From a virus: 24,562 nt of DNA. Numbering within the stretch: the stretch's first letter is position 1; every line of letters begins with the position of its first letter. The position numbers and the translations under genes were made by a program. The DNA is taken from positions 1 to 24,562 of the IMG/VR virus record IMGVR_UViG_3300009610_000088; one strand, given 5' to 3'. The notes under the pieces were generated by a model. That model did no database searches. It was not told the origin of the DNA and saw nothing but the letters and a program-made list of their open reading frames with translations. Below are positions 1-5,686 of the stretch, in pieces.

Positions 1-1
1 C

Positions 2-649
2 ACCCTCTCCTTCCTCGCCAAGGATGGCAAGGAACTCGGCAAGTCCACCTTCACCGCCAAGGATGCTCAGGCCGCCGGCATCCGCGGCGACATGTATAAC
101 AAATACCCCCGCAACATGTACTTTGCCCGGGCGATCAGCAACGGGGCCAAGTGGTTCACGCCGGAGATCTTCGGCGGCGTGCCCGTCTACTCGGATGGCG
201 AACTCGGTGGCGACGAGGGAGAGGTGGTTCAGCCGGAGCCTGCTCCTGCCCCCGTGCCTGCGCGCCAAACGGCTACGTCTGTACGCATCGAGGGTGCCCG
301 CCAGCCCGTCGAGGAGGCCAAGCCTGCCCCGGTGCCTCTCCCCGACATAGAGCCGCGCCTCGCCGAACTGTACGCGCAGGCGACCGGGTTTGCCGAGACG
401 GTGCAAATCGTGACCGGGTTCAAGCCGATCATCAACGAACTCACCGGCTCCGAGCACGAGTACTATCGCATCATCAATTCGCATGGCATGCAGCACGGGA
501 ATGAGTTGCAGGGAAAAACCCGCGGGCAGATCCGCAAAGTGATTAAAGACTTGTATGAGTACTGTGCGACGATCGCTAGCCCGCCTCCCCCCGATCCGGC
601 TGAAGCGGCTGAAGCCTGGGATGCTCTCGCGGAGGGCACCGATGTATAG
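2..649 (+). CDS. RecT-like single-strand annealing protein, C-terminal part (5' end outside window)
   Basis: The frame is open from the left edge, so 215 residues of a longer protein are visible and the first ATG at 92 is probably internal. The visible start holds a segment around FTAKDAQAAG, KYPRNMYFARAISNGAKW and GGVPVY. I recall this pattern (YP-x-x-M-x-x-ARA-x-S followed by a G-x-VY) from the C-terminal half of phage RecT-like annealing proteins; this is family knowledge from memory, not a search. Such proteins bind single-stranded DNA and promote strand annealing in phage recombination. A Pro/Ala-rich linker follows (residues about 75-110), then a helical tail with a Pro-rich stretch near the end. 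The Sipho_Gp157 gene two positions downstream fits a recombination cassette. The stop overlaps the next start (ATGTATAG). An ERF-like or unrelated protein is possible. Confidence 0.5.
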   Translation, partial: TLSFLAKDGKELGKSTFTAKDAQAAGIRGDMYNKYPRNMYFARAISNGAKWFTPEIFGGVPVYSDGELGGDEGEVVQPEPAPAPVPARQTATSVRIEGARQPVEEAKPAPVPLPDIEPRLAELYAQATGFAETVQIVTGFKPIINELTGSEHEYYRIINSHGMQHGNELQGKTRGQIRKVIKDLYEYCATIASPPPPDPAEAAEAWDALAEGTDV

Positions 650-1055
650 AACCCACGGCATGAGGAACAGCCCCGAGAACGAGGCTTGGCACGCCATGAA
701 ACAGCGGTGCAACAACCCGAAGAGTCAGGCTTACAAGAACTACGGTGGCAGGGGCATCCAGGTCTGTCCCGAATGGGCTTCCTTCGAAGCCTTCTACCGG
801 GACATGGGACCGCGCCCGAGTCCCAAGCATAGTCTCGAACGGATCGACAACGAGCGAGGCTACGAGGCAGGGAACTGCCGCTGGGCCACTCTGATCGAGC
901 AGCACCAGAACACACGCTACTCCCGGTTCCTGGAGTTTGGCGGAGAAACCAAAGCCTGCGCCGAATGGTGCAGGGAACTCGGCATCAAACCATCGACGCT
1001 GTGTGACCGGCTGAAACGGGGATGGTCCGACGAGATGGCTTTAGGATACCGATGA
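642..1055 (+). CDS. HNH-like (AP2/HNH type) phage protein
   Basis: A 137-residue protein. I place the start at ATG 642, inside the stop of the preceding gene, because the following residues match the usual N-terminus of this phage family. Visible motifs are W16-x2-M19-x2-RC23, YGGRGI (34-39), C42-x2-W45, DMG (54-56), LERIDN (65-70) and NCRWAT (78-83) followed by EQ-x2-N (86-90). This series is typical of small phage proteins related to HNH homing endonucleases, in which the D-N / NCRW part resembles a His-Me finger. Classical catalytic histidines are not evident, so nuclease activity is inferred and may be absent. The C-terminal part (about 95-137) looks like a small helix-turn-helix DNA-binding tail, with a CAEW-REL-GIKPSTL pattern. 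The stop overlaps the next start by ATGA. Confidence 0.7.
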   Translation: MYRTHGMRNSPENEAWHAMKQRCNNPKSQAYKNYGGRGIQVCPEWASFEAFYRDMGPRPSPKHSLERIDNERGYEAGNCRWATLIEQHQNTRYSRFLEFGGETKACAEWCRELGIKPSTLCDRLKRGWSDEMALGYR

Positions 1056-1639
1056 AGAACAACACCAAGTCAATGACCCTCTACCACATAGAGGAAGACC
1101 TCCTGATGATGGCGGATTCAGAGGCGCTGGTGCCTCAGGACCAGCTTCAAGAGTTCCAGGAGTTGTTCGCCGCTAAAACCGAGCAAGCCCTCATGAAAAG
1201 GGGTTCGTGCATCCGCGCCATCTCCCACCTTGAGGCGCAGATTGCCGGCGCCCGTGCCGAGGAGAACCGCATTGCCGCCTGGCGCGGCAGCCTTGAGTCT
1301 GGCCTCGCCCGCTTCAAGGATTACCTCGTCAGGTGCATCGAACTGTCGGGCCAGAAGAAAGTCGAGGCCGACAACGGCTCGCTTGCCATCCAGGCGAATC
1401 CGGAGAGCGTCGAGATCACCGATTTGGATCAGGTGCCCGACGAGTTCAAAACCGTCACCGTCAAGATGCCGGCCATGCTCTGGCGGGAAATATGCACCGA
1501 GTACCGGCCCGCCGATCTCACCGGCTGCGATGCCACCTTCACCGCCTCCAAGACGCAGATCAAGGCAGCCTTGAAGGAAGGGCGCGACGTGCCCGGGGCC
1601 GATACCCGTTTCGGGAAATGGTCTCTTCGGGTACGCTGA
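1052..1639 (+). CDS. Sipho_Gp157 family protein
   Basis: A 195-residue protein starting at ATG 1052, which overlaps the previous stop by 4 nt; an earlier in-frame start at 1022 lies inside the upstream gene and is less likely. It resembles the Sipho_Gp157 (PF05565) family. An N-terminal helical, coiled-coil region (about 15-110) contains the KRGSCIRAI and EAQI-EENRIAAW type helices. A beta-rich C-terminal domain follows, with a GSLAIQANPESVEI stretch, DQVPDEF and the terminal KAALKEGRDVPGA segment, all typical of the family. The biochemical role is not settled; the gene usually sits in phage recombination or replication cassettes next to annealing proteins, as here. Location in the cell is cytoplasmic by inference, since no signal or membrane segment is visible. 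Confidence 0.85.
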   Translation: MKNNTKSMTLYHIEEDLLMMADSEALVPQDQLQEFQELFAAKTEQALMKRGSCIRAISHLEAQIAGARAEENRIAAWRGSLESGLARFKDYLVRCIELSGQKKVEADNGSLAIQANPESVEITDLDQVPDEFKTVTVKMPAMLWREICTEYRPADLTGCDATFTASKTQIKAALKEGRDVPGADTRFGKWSLRVR

Positions 1640-1643
1640 CCTC

Positions 1644-2012
1644 ATGCTGCCGGGCCTGCTCAAGAAGTTCGGCTTATCCAAGGACGGGGGCGTGTCCCCC
1701 GTCGAACCCGTTTTACCCCTTGGCATACGTGATAAGAAGCGCTTCAACGAACTCGATCGCCTGATCGCCGCTGGTTACGGGGAGATCAGTCAAGACAAGA
1801 TCCCCGACGAGGTGATGATCGCCGTCGAGGAAGGCAAGCCCGTGCCGCGGCGCCGCCCTGCCAATGAGGCGAATCCCTTCGCCGCGCCGGCCAAGCCGAA
1901 GAAGCCGCCGCGCCAGATGACCCAGGAGAAGATCGAGCGGCGCCGGTATCTGGCTAAGCAGCGGTATGACTACAGATTTCCCGGAAGGAAGCAATTGAAA
2001 GGAACCGAATGA
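1644..2012 (+). CDS. Hypothetical basic phage protein
   Basis: A 122-residue protein I do not recognise. It starts 4 nt after the Gp157 stop without a clear Shine-Dalgarno sequence, which suggests translational coupling. The first part (about 25-70) contains a short helix with ELDRLIAAGYGEI and an acidic EEGKPVP segment. The second half is Pro/Lys/Arg-rich (RRRP, KPKKPPRQ, EKIERRRYLAKQRYDYRFPGR) and strongly basic, so binding to nucleic acid is plausible but unproven. Its stop overlaps the next start (ATGA), so it is part of the coupled early cluster. Confidence 0.7.
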   Translation: MLPGLLKKFGLSKDGGVSPVEPVLPLGIRDKKRFNELDRLIAAGYGEISQDKIPDEVMIAVEEGKPVPRRRPANEANPFAAPAKPKKPPRQMTQEKIERRRYLAKQRYDYRFPGRKQLKGTE

Positions 2013-2350
2013 TAGAAATCAACCAGTCATTTAAAGAAGCCAATACCACCATCGGCATGGGACCGGCCACGGTGTTGATCACTCCGCCCATTGGGTCCGG
2101 CTACTTTATCGCCCGAGTCCCGCTGTTCGCCGATCAGGCCATCCAAATCTTTCCAAAGTTCTCGACTGTGGGCTGCGGGTTCGCTCAAGAGGAAGACTGG
2201 AATACCAACTTGCCGATCACTCTTCCGGCAGAAGAGATTTACCGCCATATCGAGCACAACAAGAAGTACTCCGAAATCACCGAAGATCAGGCAATCGCGG
2301 CGATTAAGGAACTGCAGCAGTGGTGGACAAGCCAGAGGAATAGCGAATGA
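2009..2350 (+). CDS. Hypothetical small phage protein
   Basis: A 113-residue protein with no recognised family. It begins at ATG 2009, overlapping the previous stop by 4 nt, and a GGAA stretch upstream may serve as ribosome binding site. The N-terminal two thirds look like beta-structure (TVLITPPIGSGYFIARVPLF, FSTVGCGFAQEEDW). The C-terminal third looks like an alpha-helix (EDQAIAAIKELQQWW). No signal peptide, membrane segment or metal-binding motif is seen. It is likely a small phage accessory or replication-associated protein, judging only from position. Confidence 0.65.
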   Translation: MIEINQSFKEANTTIGMGPATVLITPPIGSGYFIARVPLFADQAIQIFPKFSTVGCGFAQEEDWNTNLPITLPAEEIYRHIEHNKKYSEITEDQAIAAIKELQQWWTSQRNSE

Positions 2351-2550
2351 CGAAGGATCACCTGAACAAAGTGCGCGAGGCCATTGCCTGCCTCGAAGAG
2401 GCCGCCAGCTACATCTCGCGCGATTTCTGCATAGCCAGGAAGCTGCACACCCGCATCCAGGATGCCGGCGACCGGCTGGTCGAGGTGCGGGAGGAGATCC
2501 AGATGCGGCTTGAGGCCGAAGAGAATTTCAAGAAAGCGGTGTCCCGATGA
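2347..2550 (+). CDS. Small helical hypothetical protein
   Basis: A 67-residue protein, almost entirely predicted helix by inspection. It has heptad-like spacing of Leu, Ile and Val (VREAIACLEEAASYI, LVEVREEIQMRLEAEE), so a short coiled coil or helical hairpin is likely. It starts with the ATGA overlap at 2347 and ends with an ATGA overlap into the next tiny gene. I cannot assign a function. Confidence 0.6.
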   Translation: MTKDHLNKVREAIACLEEAASYISRDFCIARKLHTRIQDAGDRLVEVREEIQMRLEAEENFKKAVSR

Positions 2551-2684
2551 AACCCATGCGTGTTGTTGCTGTCGGTGAGGACGGTGCCGTCAAGGTGCGA
2601 CCGCTCACCTGGTCTGAGCGCCTCGCCTACGGCTTCGGCCATGCCGCGGGCTGGCTGGCCGCCAGGATCTTCAGGCGTGGCTAA
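2547..2684 (+). CDS. 45-residue hypothetical protein
   Basis: A tiny reading frame starting at ATG 2547 within the preceding stop (ATGA) and ending at TAA 2682-2684. The product begins MKPMRVVAVGEDG and ends with AGWLAARIFRRG. The charged beta-like start and the amphipathic basic end could be a membrane-associated helix, but nothing is recognised. Support comes from the perfect ATGA coupling shared with its neighbours and from the following nuclease gene starting inside it. The frame is short enough that it could be chance. Confidence 0.5.
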   Translation: MKPMRVVAVGEDGAVKVRPLTWSERLAYGFGHAAGWLAARIFRRG

Positions 2685-3024
2685 GATCCCCGCCGCGAAA
2701 AGCCCGCATGAGGAAGCCTTTGCCATCGCCTGGAAGGCCCTCGGCGGGCCGCCGCCCGAGCGCGAGTGGCGCTTTGCCCTCCCCGAAAGGCAGTGGCGCT
2801 TCGATTTCTGCTGGCCCAAGGCAATGGTTGCCGTTGAGATCGACGGTGGTGTCCACGAGGGCAAAAGCCGCGGTAGGCATATGCGCCAGGGCGGCTACGA
2901 AAAGGACGCCGAGAAATTGAACGAAGCAAATTTCCTGGGCTGGCGCGTGTTCCGGCTGACACCATCCATGATGCAGCCGCTGCTACTCGAGCGCCTCGCC
3001 TGGGAGATAAGGCGGTGCCTGTGA
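2677..3024 (+). CDS. PD-(D/E)XK-type small endonuclease
   Basis: A 115-residue protein if it starts at GTG 2677. A start further upstream at 2560 would lie almost wholly inside the preceding gene and gives a Ser/Pro-rich, shadow-like N-terminus. The core resembles small phage and DUF559/VSR-like nucleases: a helix with E12-E13, the strand WRFDF with D43, then VAVEIDGG with E54 and D56, H60, a basic GRHMRQGGYEKD segment, and a final strand GWRVFRLT. This matches the order helix, D, E-x-D/K, strand of PD-(D/E)XK folds, with Asp in place of the usual Lys. The likely role is DNA or branched-DNA cleavage during phage replication. Specificity cannot be read. Its stop overlaps the next GTG (GTGA). 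Confidence 0.7.
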   Translation: MAKIPAAKSPHEEAFAIAWKALGGPPPEREWRFALPERQWRFDFCWPKAMVAVEIDGGVHEGKSRGRHMRQGGYEKDAEKLNEANFLGWRVFRLTPSMMQPLLLERLAWEIRRCL

Positions 3025-3227
3025 GACCCCTCGGCCTAACCCAGCAGGACTACGAGGAGCTTGAAAACCCCAGCCGCGCGGCGGAACCGGTTTCCCCTTT
3101 ACCGTCCCTCACCTGGGGGGAAGAGTGTTTGTTTGTAGCAGCTTGCGCCTTCTTCCTCACCCTCATCGCCTTCTTCTACGTTACTGCACTGTTGTGCAGA
3201 ATGGTCACGGGGAGGTGGCCGCGATGA
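3021..3227 (+). CDS. Small single-pass membrane protein
   Basis: A 68-residue protein starting at GTG 3021, which makes a GTGA overlap with the nuclease stop; GTG 3015 is an alternative start adding two residues. The N-terminal half is soluble and charged (QQDYEELENPSRAAEP). The C-terminal half holds one strong hydrophobic segment of about 24 residues (ECLFVAACAFFLTLIAFFYV and on), then a short basic tail ending GRWPR. That arrangement predicts an inner-membrane protein. It is not near recognisable lysis genes, so calling it a holin would be guesswork. The stop overlaps the next start (ATGA). Confidence 0.6.
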   Translation: MRPLGLTQQDYEELENPSRAAEPVSPLPSLTWGEECLFVAACAFFLTLIAFFYVTALLCRMVTGRWPR

Positions 3228-3406
3228 TCATCCTCAACGTGCTCGAAGAAACCCGCATGCCGGCGCTCGCCTCGCATGCCGATGACGACGGCTCGGTGGT
3301 GGTCACCACCTTGGGCAGCCGGGTGCGCCTCGACCCCCGGAACCTCAAGCTTCAGGTGCTGGTCCGTATCGCATTAAGCCTGGCTTTAGGAAGGCATTCC
3401 AAGTAA
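3224..3406 (+). CDS. 60-residue hypothetical protein
   Basis: A small protein starting at ATG 3224 by ATGA overlap; a longer frame from 3125 would overlap the membrane protein and is unlikely. The product starts MIILNVLEETRMPALASH and contains an acidic turn (DDDG), a strand SVVVTTLG and a helical end rich in Leu, Ile and Arg. It looks like a small compact alpha/beta domain. No family is recognised. Position in the coupled cluster is the main support. Confidence 0.55.
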   Translation: MIILNVLEETRMPALASHADDDGSVVVTTLGSRVRLDPRNLKLQVLVRIALSLALGRHSK

Positions 3407-3415
3407 GCTAGAGCC

Positions 3416-3706
3416 ATGATTGACAAGCTAGTCTCCAACGCAGGGGAGAAGATCACGGGGAGACCATGCGAACTATGCCGAAACACCGGCATCGTCTCAC
3501 TCGTAGGTAGACCGGCGCGCGTTCGCTTCGAAGATATCTGGAAGTGGCAGGCCCCCTGCGGCTGCCATGCTGGGGACCAGTGGCGGAAGGAAGCGCAGGT
3601 CTGCCTCGCGCCGCCGCCGTGCGAGGTGTGCGGCAGGCTCGCCGAGGTCACCCTCACCACCTACCCGCGCTGCGTGAAGTGCGATCTGGGTCGGCGGTGT
3701 TGCTAG
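3416..3706 (+). CDS. Cys-rich zinc-ribbon-like protein
   Basis: A 96-residue protein with ten cysteines. Visible pairs are CELC (residues 18-21), a CGC turn, and in the second half CEVC and CVKC (about 70-85), with a final CC. Two zinc-ribbon-like sites are likely. The middle contains R-x-R-F-E-D-I-W-K-W-Q, which may be a basic or aromatic surface. No family is recognised; zinc-ribbon proteins of this size in phages often contact nucleic acid or host proteins, which is inference here. It begins 9 nt after the previous stop. Confidence 0.65.
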   Translation: MIDKLVSNAGEKITGRPCELCRNTGIVSLVGRPARVRFEDIWKWQAPCGCHAGDQWRKEAQVCLAPPPCEVCGRLAEVTLTTYPRCVKCDLGRRCC

Positions 3707-3713
3707 GCGGCCA

Positions 3714-3896
3714 ATGTCTTATACCGATTTGATGGACGCGCGGGACATCATTGAGGTGGCGCTTCTCAAAGTGTATGAAGAGCAGGGATTTACACCTGCC
3801 TGGCACACCCTCTCACATGCCGAGAGTCATATCAGCGGGCAGGCTCGGGAAGCCTTGCGCGGGATCGCATGGAAAGTCGAGCGCCCGGAGCGATGA
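3714..3896 (+). CDS. 60-residue hypothetical protein
   Basis: A small acidic-to-neutral protein beginning MSYTDLMDARDIIEVALLKV. Most of it reads as two helices separated by a GFTPAWHTL turn, ending in a helix with AREALRGIAWKVE. Residues look like those of a normal cytoplasmic protein, not of a shadow frame. The stop overlaps the next start by ATGA. No function can be assigned. Confidence 0.55.
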   Translation: MSYTDLMDARDIIEVALLKVYEEQGFTPAWHTLSHAESHISGQAREALRGIAWKVERPER

Positions 3897-4090
3897 GGGG
3901 AGTGACCTACATCCGCCGCAATCCGTTCCGGTTCTCGATCAACGAAGGCGGCTGGGGGTTCGTCCTTTCCCACGGCATGGAGTTCGGCGAAGGCAATGAT
4001 ACCTACGGCTTCTGCTACCCGCTTTCCTTCCTTGGCATCCATCCCCGCTGGACCTGGCGCGGCTGGTTCAAGAACCTGCGGAAGGTATGA
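3893..4090 (+). CDS. 65-residue hypothetical protein, Trp/Phe/Gly-rich
   Basis: It starts at ATG 3893 through an ATGA overlap; an earlier in-frame ATG at 3869 lies within the upstream gene. The product is rich in aromatic residues (NPFRFSINEGGWGFVLSHG, YGFCYPLSFLG, WTWRGWFKNL). It is likely a small beta-rich domain. I know of similar short phage proteins but cannot name a family. It is the last confidently coding member before the atypical stretch that begins at 4091. Confidence 0.55.
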   Translation: MRGVTYIRRNPFRFSINEGGWGFVLSHGMEFGEGNDTYGFCYPLSFLGIHPRWTWRGWFKNLRKV

Positions 4091-4091
4091 G

Positions 4092-4769
4092 ATGTTGCTT
4101 AAGCAGTTAGCCTTGTACGCTCGCGTCTTCGACGCCGCGCACTTCTTTCTGCCCTCAATTCCTATGCTTCACAGAGGTGCATGGTATATGGCCGGTGCGG
4201 CCATGCCTCGCGGGGCGAGGTTATCTTTGCTGCGCGCTTCGCTTGCTCTGACTGCGCGCTTCGCTTGCCCTGAAACTCGTCGGGCCACTTGCTACCTAAG
4301 TAACGAGTGGCCCGATCTGTCTAGTAGGTGCGCCGTTGAGCGCAGTCCGATCTTAACACATAACCTATGGAGATTCCCGAGCAGACGCACCGGGACCTAC
4401 CACCCGGTCCCGATCGCGATAACCCACGGTTTCATCCGTCGCTTTCCGCAGGTGGCTTCGATCTTGGGTATGCCACCAACCTGTCCGAATTCCTCTGCGC
4501 CGGGGAAGAGTTCCTCTCGGGGATGCACCGGTGCTGGGACTTGGACCCGCACCGTCCGACCATTTCAGGCCGACCGGTCCTTCTGCCGTATCAAAATACG
4601 GCGTACACTCCGCAGAGACGCTTTACGTGGTCTGTTAGGATACACCGGTCGACGCAGGCTATGTCCTGTCATTGACTGTTCCACGCTGATGCTGAGATTT
4701 ATGCCTCATATCACGGCTGCGCCTACCAGAGCGCGCCACCTTCCGATGACCTCAGAAGTATACACCTAA
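4092..4769 (+). CDS. Possible 226-residue Arg-rich protein (alternative A for the 4091-4775 region)
   Basis: This frame starts 1 nt after the preceding stop and ends 6 nt before the HNH gene, so it fills the gap exactly, as expected of a gene in this coupled cluster. AAGG lies upstream of the ATG as a possible ribosome binding site. Against it, the product is very rich in Arg, Ser, Pro and Cys, with few acidic residues and very few Lys. Such composition is common in shadow frames. The tandem DNA repeat would encode a repeated LLRASLAL / TARFACP-like segment. No family or domain is recognised. I judge it less likely than not to be real. Confidence 0.3.
   Translation: MLLKQLALYARVFDAAHFFLPSIPMLHRGAWYMAGAAMPRGARLSLLRASLALTARFACPETRRATCYLSNEWPDLSSRCAVERSPILTHNLWRFPSRRTGTYHPVPIAITHGFIRRFPQVASILGMPPTCPNSSAPGKSSSRGCTGAGTWTRTVRPFQADRSFCRIKIRRTLRRDALRGLLGYTGRRRLCPVIDCSTLMLRFMPHITAAPTRARHLPMTSEVYT
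4188..4204 (+). other. Inverted repeat (hairpin)
   Basis: A 7-bp perfect stem ATGGCCG / CGGCCAT with a 3-nt GTG loop. It lies just before the terminator-like hairpin at 4206-4220, so the two could stack as adjacent stems in a transcript. Confidence 0.55.
4206..4227 (+). terminator. Terminator-like hairpin
   Basis: A perfect 6-bp GC-rich stem (CCTCGC / GCGAGG) with a GGG loop at 4206-4220, followed by TTATCTT. The T-run is interrupted and the stem is short, so intrinsic termination would be modest. It would end transcription of the small-gene cluster about 115 nt after its last good gene. If the 226-residue frame is real, this hairpin lies inside a coding sequence, which argues against one of the two readings. 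Confidence 0.35.
4231..4274 (+). repeat. 22-bp tandem direct repeat, two copies
   Basis: Two adjacent 22-nt units at 4231-4252 and 4253-4274, each starting TGCGCGCTTCGCTTGC. They differ at two positions (CTCTGAC against CCCTGAA in the tail). Only two units exist. Possible meanings are a protein-binding iteron pair or replication slippage; the sequence does not decide. Confidence 0.85.
4280..4315 (+). other. Long imperfect hairpin
   Basis: Outer perfect 10-bp stem TCGGGCCACT (4280-4289) with AGTGGCCCGA (4306-4315). Pairing continues inward (4290-4295 with 4300-4305) with one G-U-type pair and one mismatch, closing a CTAA loop at 4296-4299. A competing pairing exists between ACTCGT at 4275-4280 and ACGAGT at 4303-4308, so two mutually exclusive folds are possible. 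No T-run follows, so it is not a simple terminator. It could be an RNA element or a protein-binding site. Confidence 0.65.
4367..4675 (+). CDS. Possible 102-residue protein (alternative B for the 4091-4775 region)
   Basis: A second plus-strand frame, mutually exclusive with the 226-residue one over this interval. Its first 80 residues look more like a normal soluble protein: MEIPEQTHRDLPPGPDRDN, then FDLGYATNLSEFLCAGEEFL and HRCWDLDPHRP. The last 20 residues look less protein-like. It would be preceded by a terminator-like hairpin and a weak promoter-like sequence, consistent with a new transcription unit. No clear Shine-Dalgarno sequence is seen before the ATG, and no family is recognised. 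Confidence 0.25.
   Translation: MEIPEQTHRDLPPGPDRDNPRFHPSLSAGGFDLGYATNLSEFLCAGEEFLSGMHRCWDLDPHRPTISGRPVLLPYQNTAYTPQRRFTWSVRIHRSTQAMSCH
4391..4412 (+). other. Inverted repeat CGGGACC / GGTCCCG
   Basis: A perfect 7-bp stem, 4391-4397 with 4406-4412, around an 8-nt loop. It lies 24 nt after the possible start at 4367. Part of the hairpin-rich stretch; function unknown. Confidence 0.55.
4585..4602 (+). other. Inverted repeat GCCGTA / TACGGC
   Basis: A perfect 6-bp stem, 4585-4590 with 4597-4602, closing the 6-nt loop TCAAAA. No T-run follows. Function unknown. Confidence 0.5.
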
Positions 4770-4775
4770 ACTCGT

Positions 4776-5495
4776 ATGCCCAAGCGGAAAATTGTGAGCG
4801 ACGTTGACGCCTACGACCGCATGCCTGCGGCACAGTTCACCGCGCCGCCGCTTAAGCCCAAGCGGAAGAAGCTGAATCCACGCCAGCGCAAGCGCCTTCG
4901 CCAACAGTTAAAGGTGGTTCCCGACCAGTGGTACAAGCGCTACATGAACCACCTCCGCTCCCAGAAGTGGCGGCTGTTCAAGGTCAACATCCTCGCCGAG
5001 CGGGGTACGATGTGCGAACGCTGCGGGAAATTCGGTAAGCAACTGGAGCTACACCACATCAACTATGCGAGGATGGGCCACGAATTACCCGAGGACGTGA
5101 AGCTCTATTGCAGAGACTGTCACACCGACATGCACCGGCACCGGTCGTGGAAGGGCCGAGGCAAAAAACTAATTACGGAGAAGCACATGGCAGAAGAGAC
5201 TCCGAAATCCCCGGAAAATTCCGGTGAAGCGAAAGAGCATCTGCACGAGTGGGAGAACCTGGAACCGGGCAAGTGGCGATGCACCATCTGCCAGATAGAG
5301 GGCATCGGCCCGGTGAAGTACGTGTCGAAGTGCTTGGTCTGCGGGTATCCGGCCGCCCTGCACCTCGGCGGCCCCGACGACCACGGCTACCCCTACGTGC
5401 ACGTCACGCTCGAGGACGTGGAGCTTTGGAGAAAAGCGGGCGACTCCGAGCAGGCGATCATGTCGCGCATCGCAGCAAGGGGCATGGCCGAATGA
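4776..5495 (+). CDS. HNH endonuclease with C-terminal zinc ribbon
   Basis: A 239-residue protein. The N-terminus is very basic (PLKPKRKKLNPRQRKRLRQQ), suited to DNA contact, followed by YMNHLRSQKWR. The HNH core reads C80-x2-C83, LHH (His 93 and 94) with N96, and C112-x2-C115-H116 with H120; the Cys pairs form the structural zinc site. The second half is separate: a linker of Glu, Pro and Ser, then a zinc ribbon with C169-x2-C172 and C186-x2-C189 plus HLGGPDDHG. An in-frame ATG at 5187 (Met 138) has GGAG 6 nt upstream, so the zinc-ribbon half may also be made alone. HNH enzymes cut DNA in homing or packaging; no intron or split gene is evident here. The stop overlaps the next start (ATGA). 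Confidence 0.8.
   Translation: MPKRKIVSDVDAYDRMPAAQFTAPPLKPKRKKLNPRQRKRLRQQLKVVPDQWYKRYMNHLRSQKWRLFKVNILAERGTMCERCGKFGKQLELHHINYARMGHELPEDVKLYCRDCHTDMHRHRSWKGRGKKLITEKHMAEETPKSPENSGEAKEHLHEWENLEPGKWRCTICQIEGIGPVKYVSKCLVCGYPAALHLGGPDDHGYPYVHVTLEDVELWRKAGDSEQAIMSRIAARGMAE
5175..5189 (+). promoter_or_regulatory. Internal ribosome binding site and ATG within the HNH gene
   Basis: GGAG at 5177-5180 lies 6 nt before an in-frame ATG at 5187, exactly at the border between the HNH half and the zinc-ribbon half. It could drive a separate product of about 102 residues. Confidence 0.4.
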
Positions 5496-5686
5496 ACATC
5501 GAGCGGGCCTGCTGTACCTGCCAATGGTGGGATCGGAAGAGCTTCAAGAAAGCGGAGCGCAACACCGGCTGGTGCCGCATCCTTCCGCCGAGGAATAACG
5601 GCGGAGACGAATCGTACTGGGGCTGGCCTCTCACCTACGACGAAGATTGGTGCAGCCGGTATCAGCCGCGCGAGGAGGCGAAGTGA
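5492..5686 (+). CDS. Cys-rich microprotein, first of a related pair
   Basis: A 64-residue protein starting at ATG 5492 by ATGA overlap with the HNH stop. The pattern is C-C-x2-C-x-WW near the start, a G-W-C in the middle, and D-W-C-S-x-Y near the end, which suggests one four-cysteine zinc site. The next gene has the same order of motifs (C-x2-C-x2-W, G-x-C, D-x-C-x2-F), so the two are probably distant paralogs. Several short phage proteins of this kind exist with unknown function. RBS-like GAGGAGG near its end serves the following gene. Confidence 0.65.
   Translation: MNIERACCTCQWWDRKSFKKAERNTGWCRILPPRNNGGDESYWGWPLTYDEDWCSRYQPREEAK

Larger units (their letters stand above)
4091..4775. other. 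Structured 685-nt stretch without a convincing gene
   Basis: This is the only stretch over 300 nt in the window without a well-supported gene. It contains four clear inverted repeats (listed separately), a 22-bp tandem repeat, and base usage unlike the neighbouring genes. A weak sigma70-like promoter can be drawn, TTGAGC at 4336-4341 with CATAAC at 4359-4364 (17-nt gap, 4 of 6 matches each). Two plus-strand frames are open here, one filling almost the whole gap and one shorter; both are given as low-confidence alternatives. The region could be an intergenic control region, a structured RNA, or an unusual coding sequence. I saw no tRNA T-arm sequence and no convincing group I intron core. Confidence 0.6.

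Noticed and set aside
3015-3227. Holin call for the small membrane protein
   Set aside because: There is a single hydrophobic segment, but no endolysin or spanin gene nearby, and the gene sits in the early cluster.
4231-4274. CRISPR-like repeats
   Set aside because: The two 22-bp units touch each other without a spacer and no further unit exists.
4091-4775. Group I intron upstream of the HNH gene
   Set aside because: HNH genes often lie in introns, so I looked for the conserved P3-P7 core sequences. Only weak partial resemblance was seen near 4612-4670, and no split gene flanks the region.
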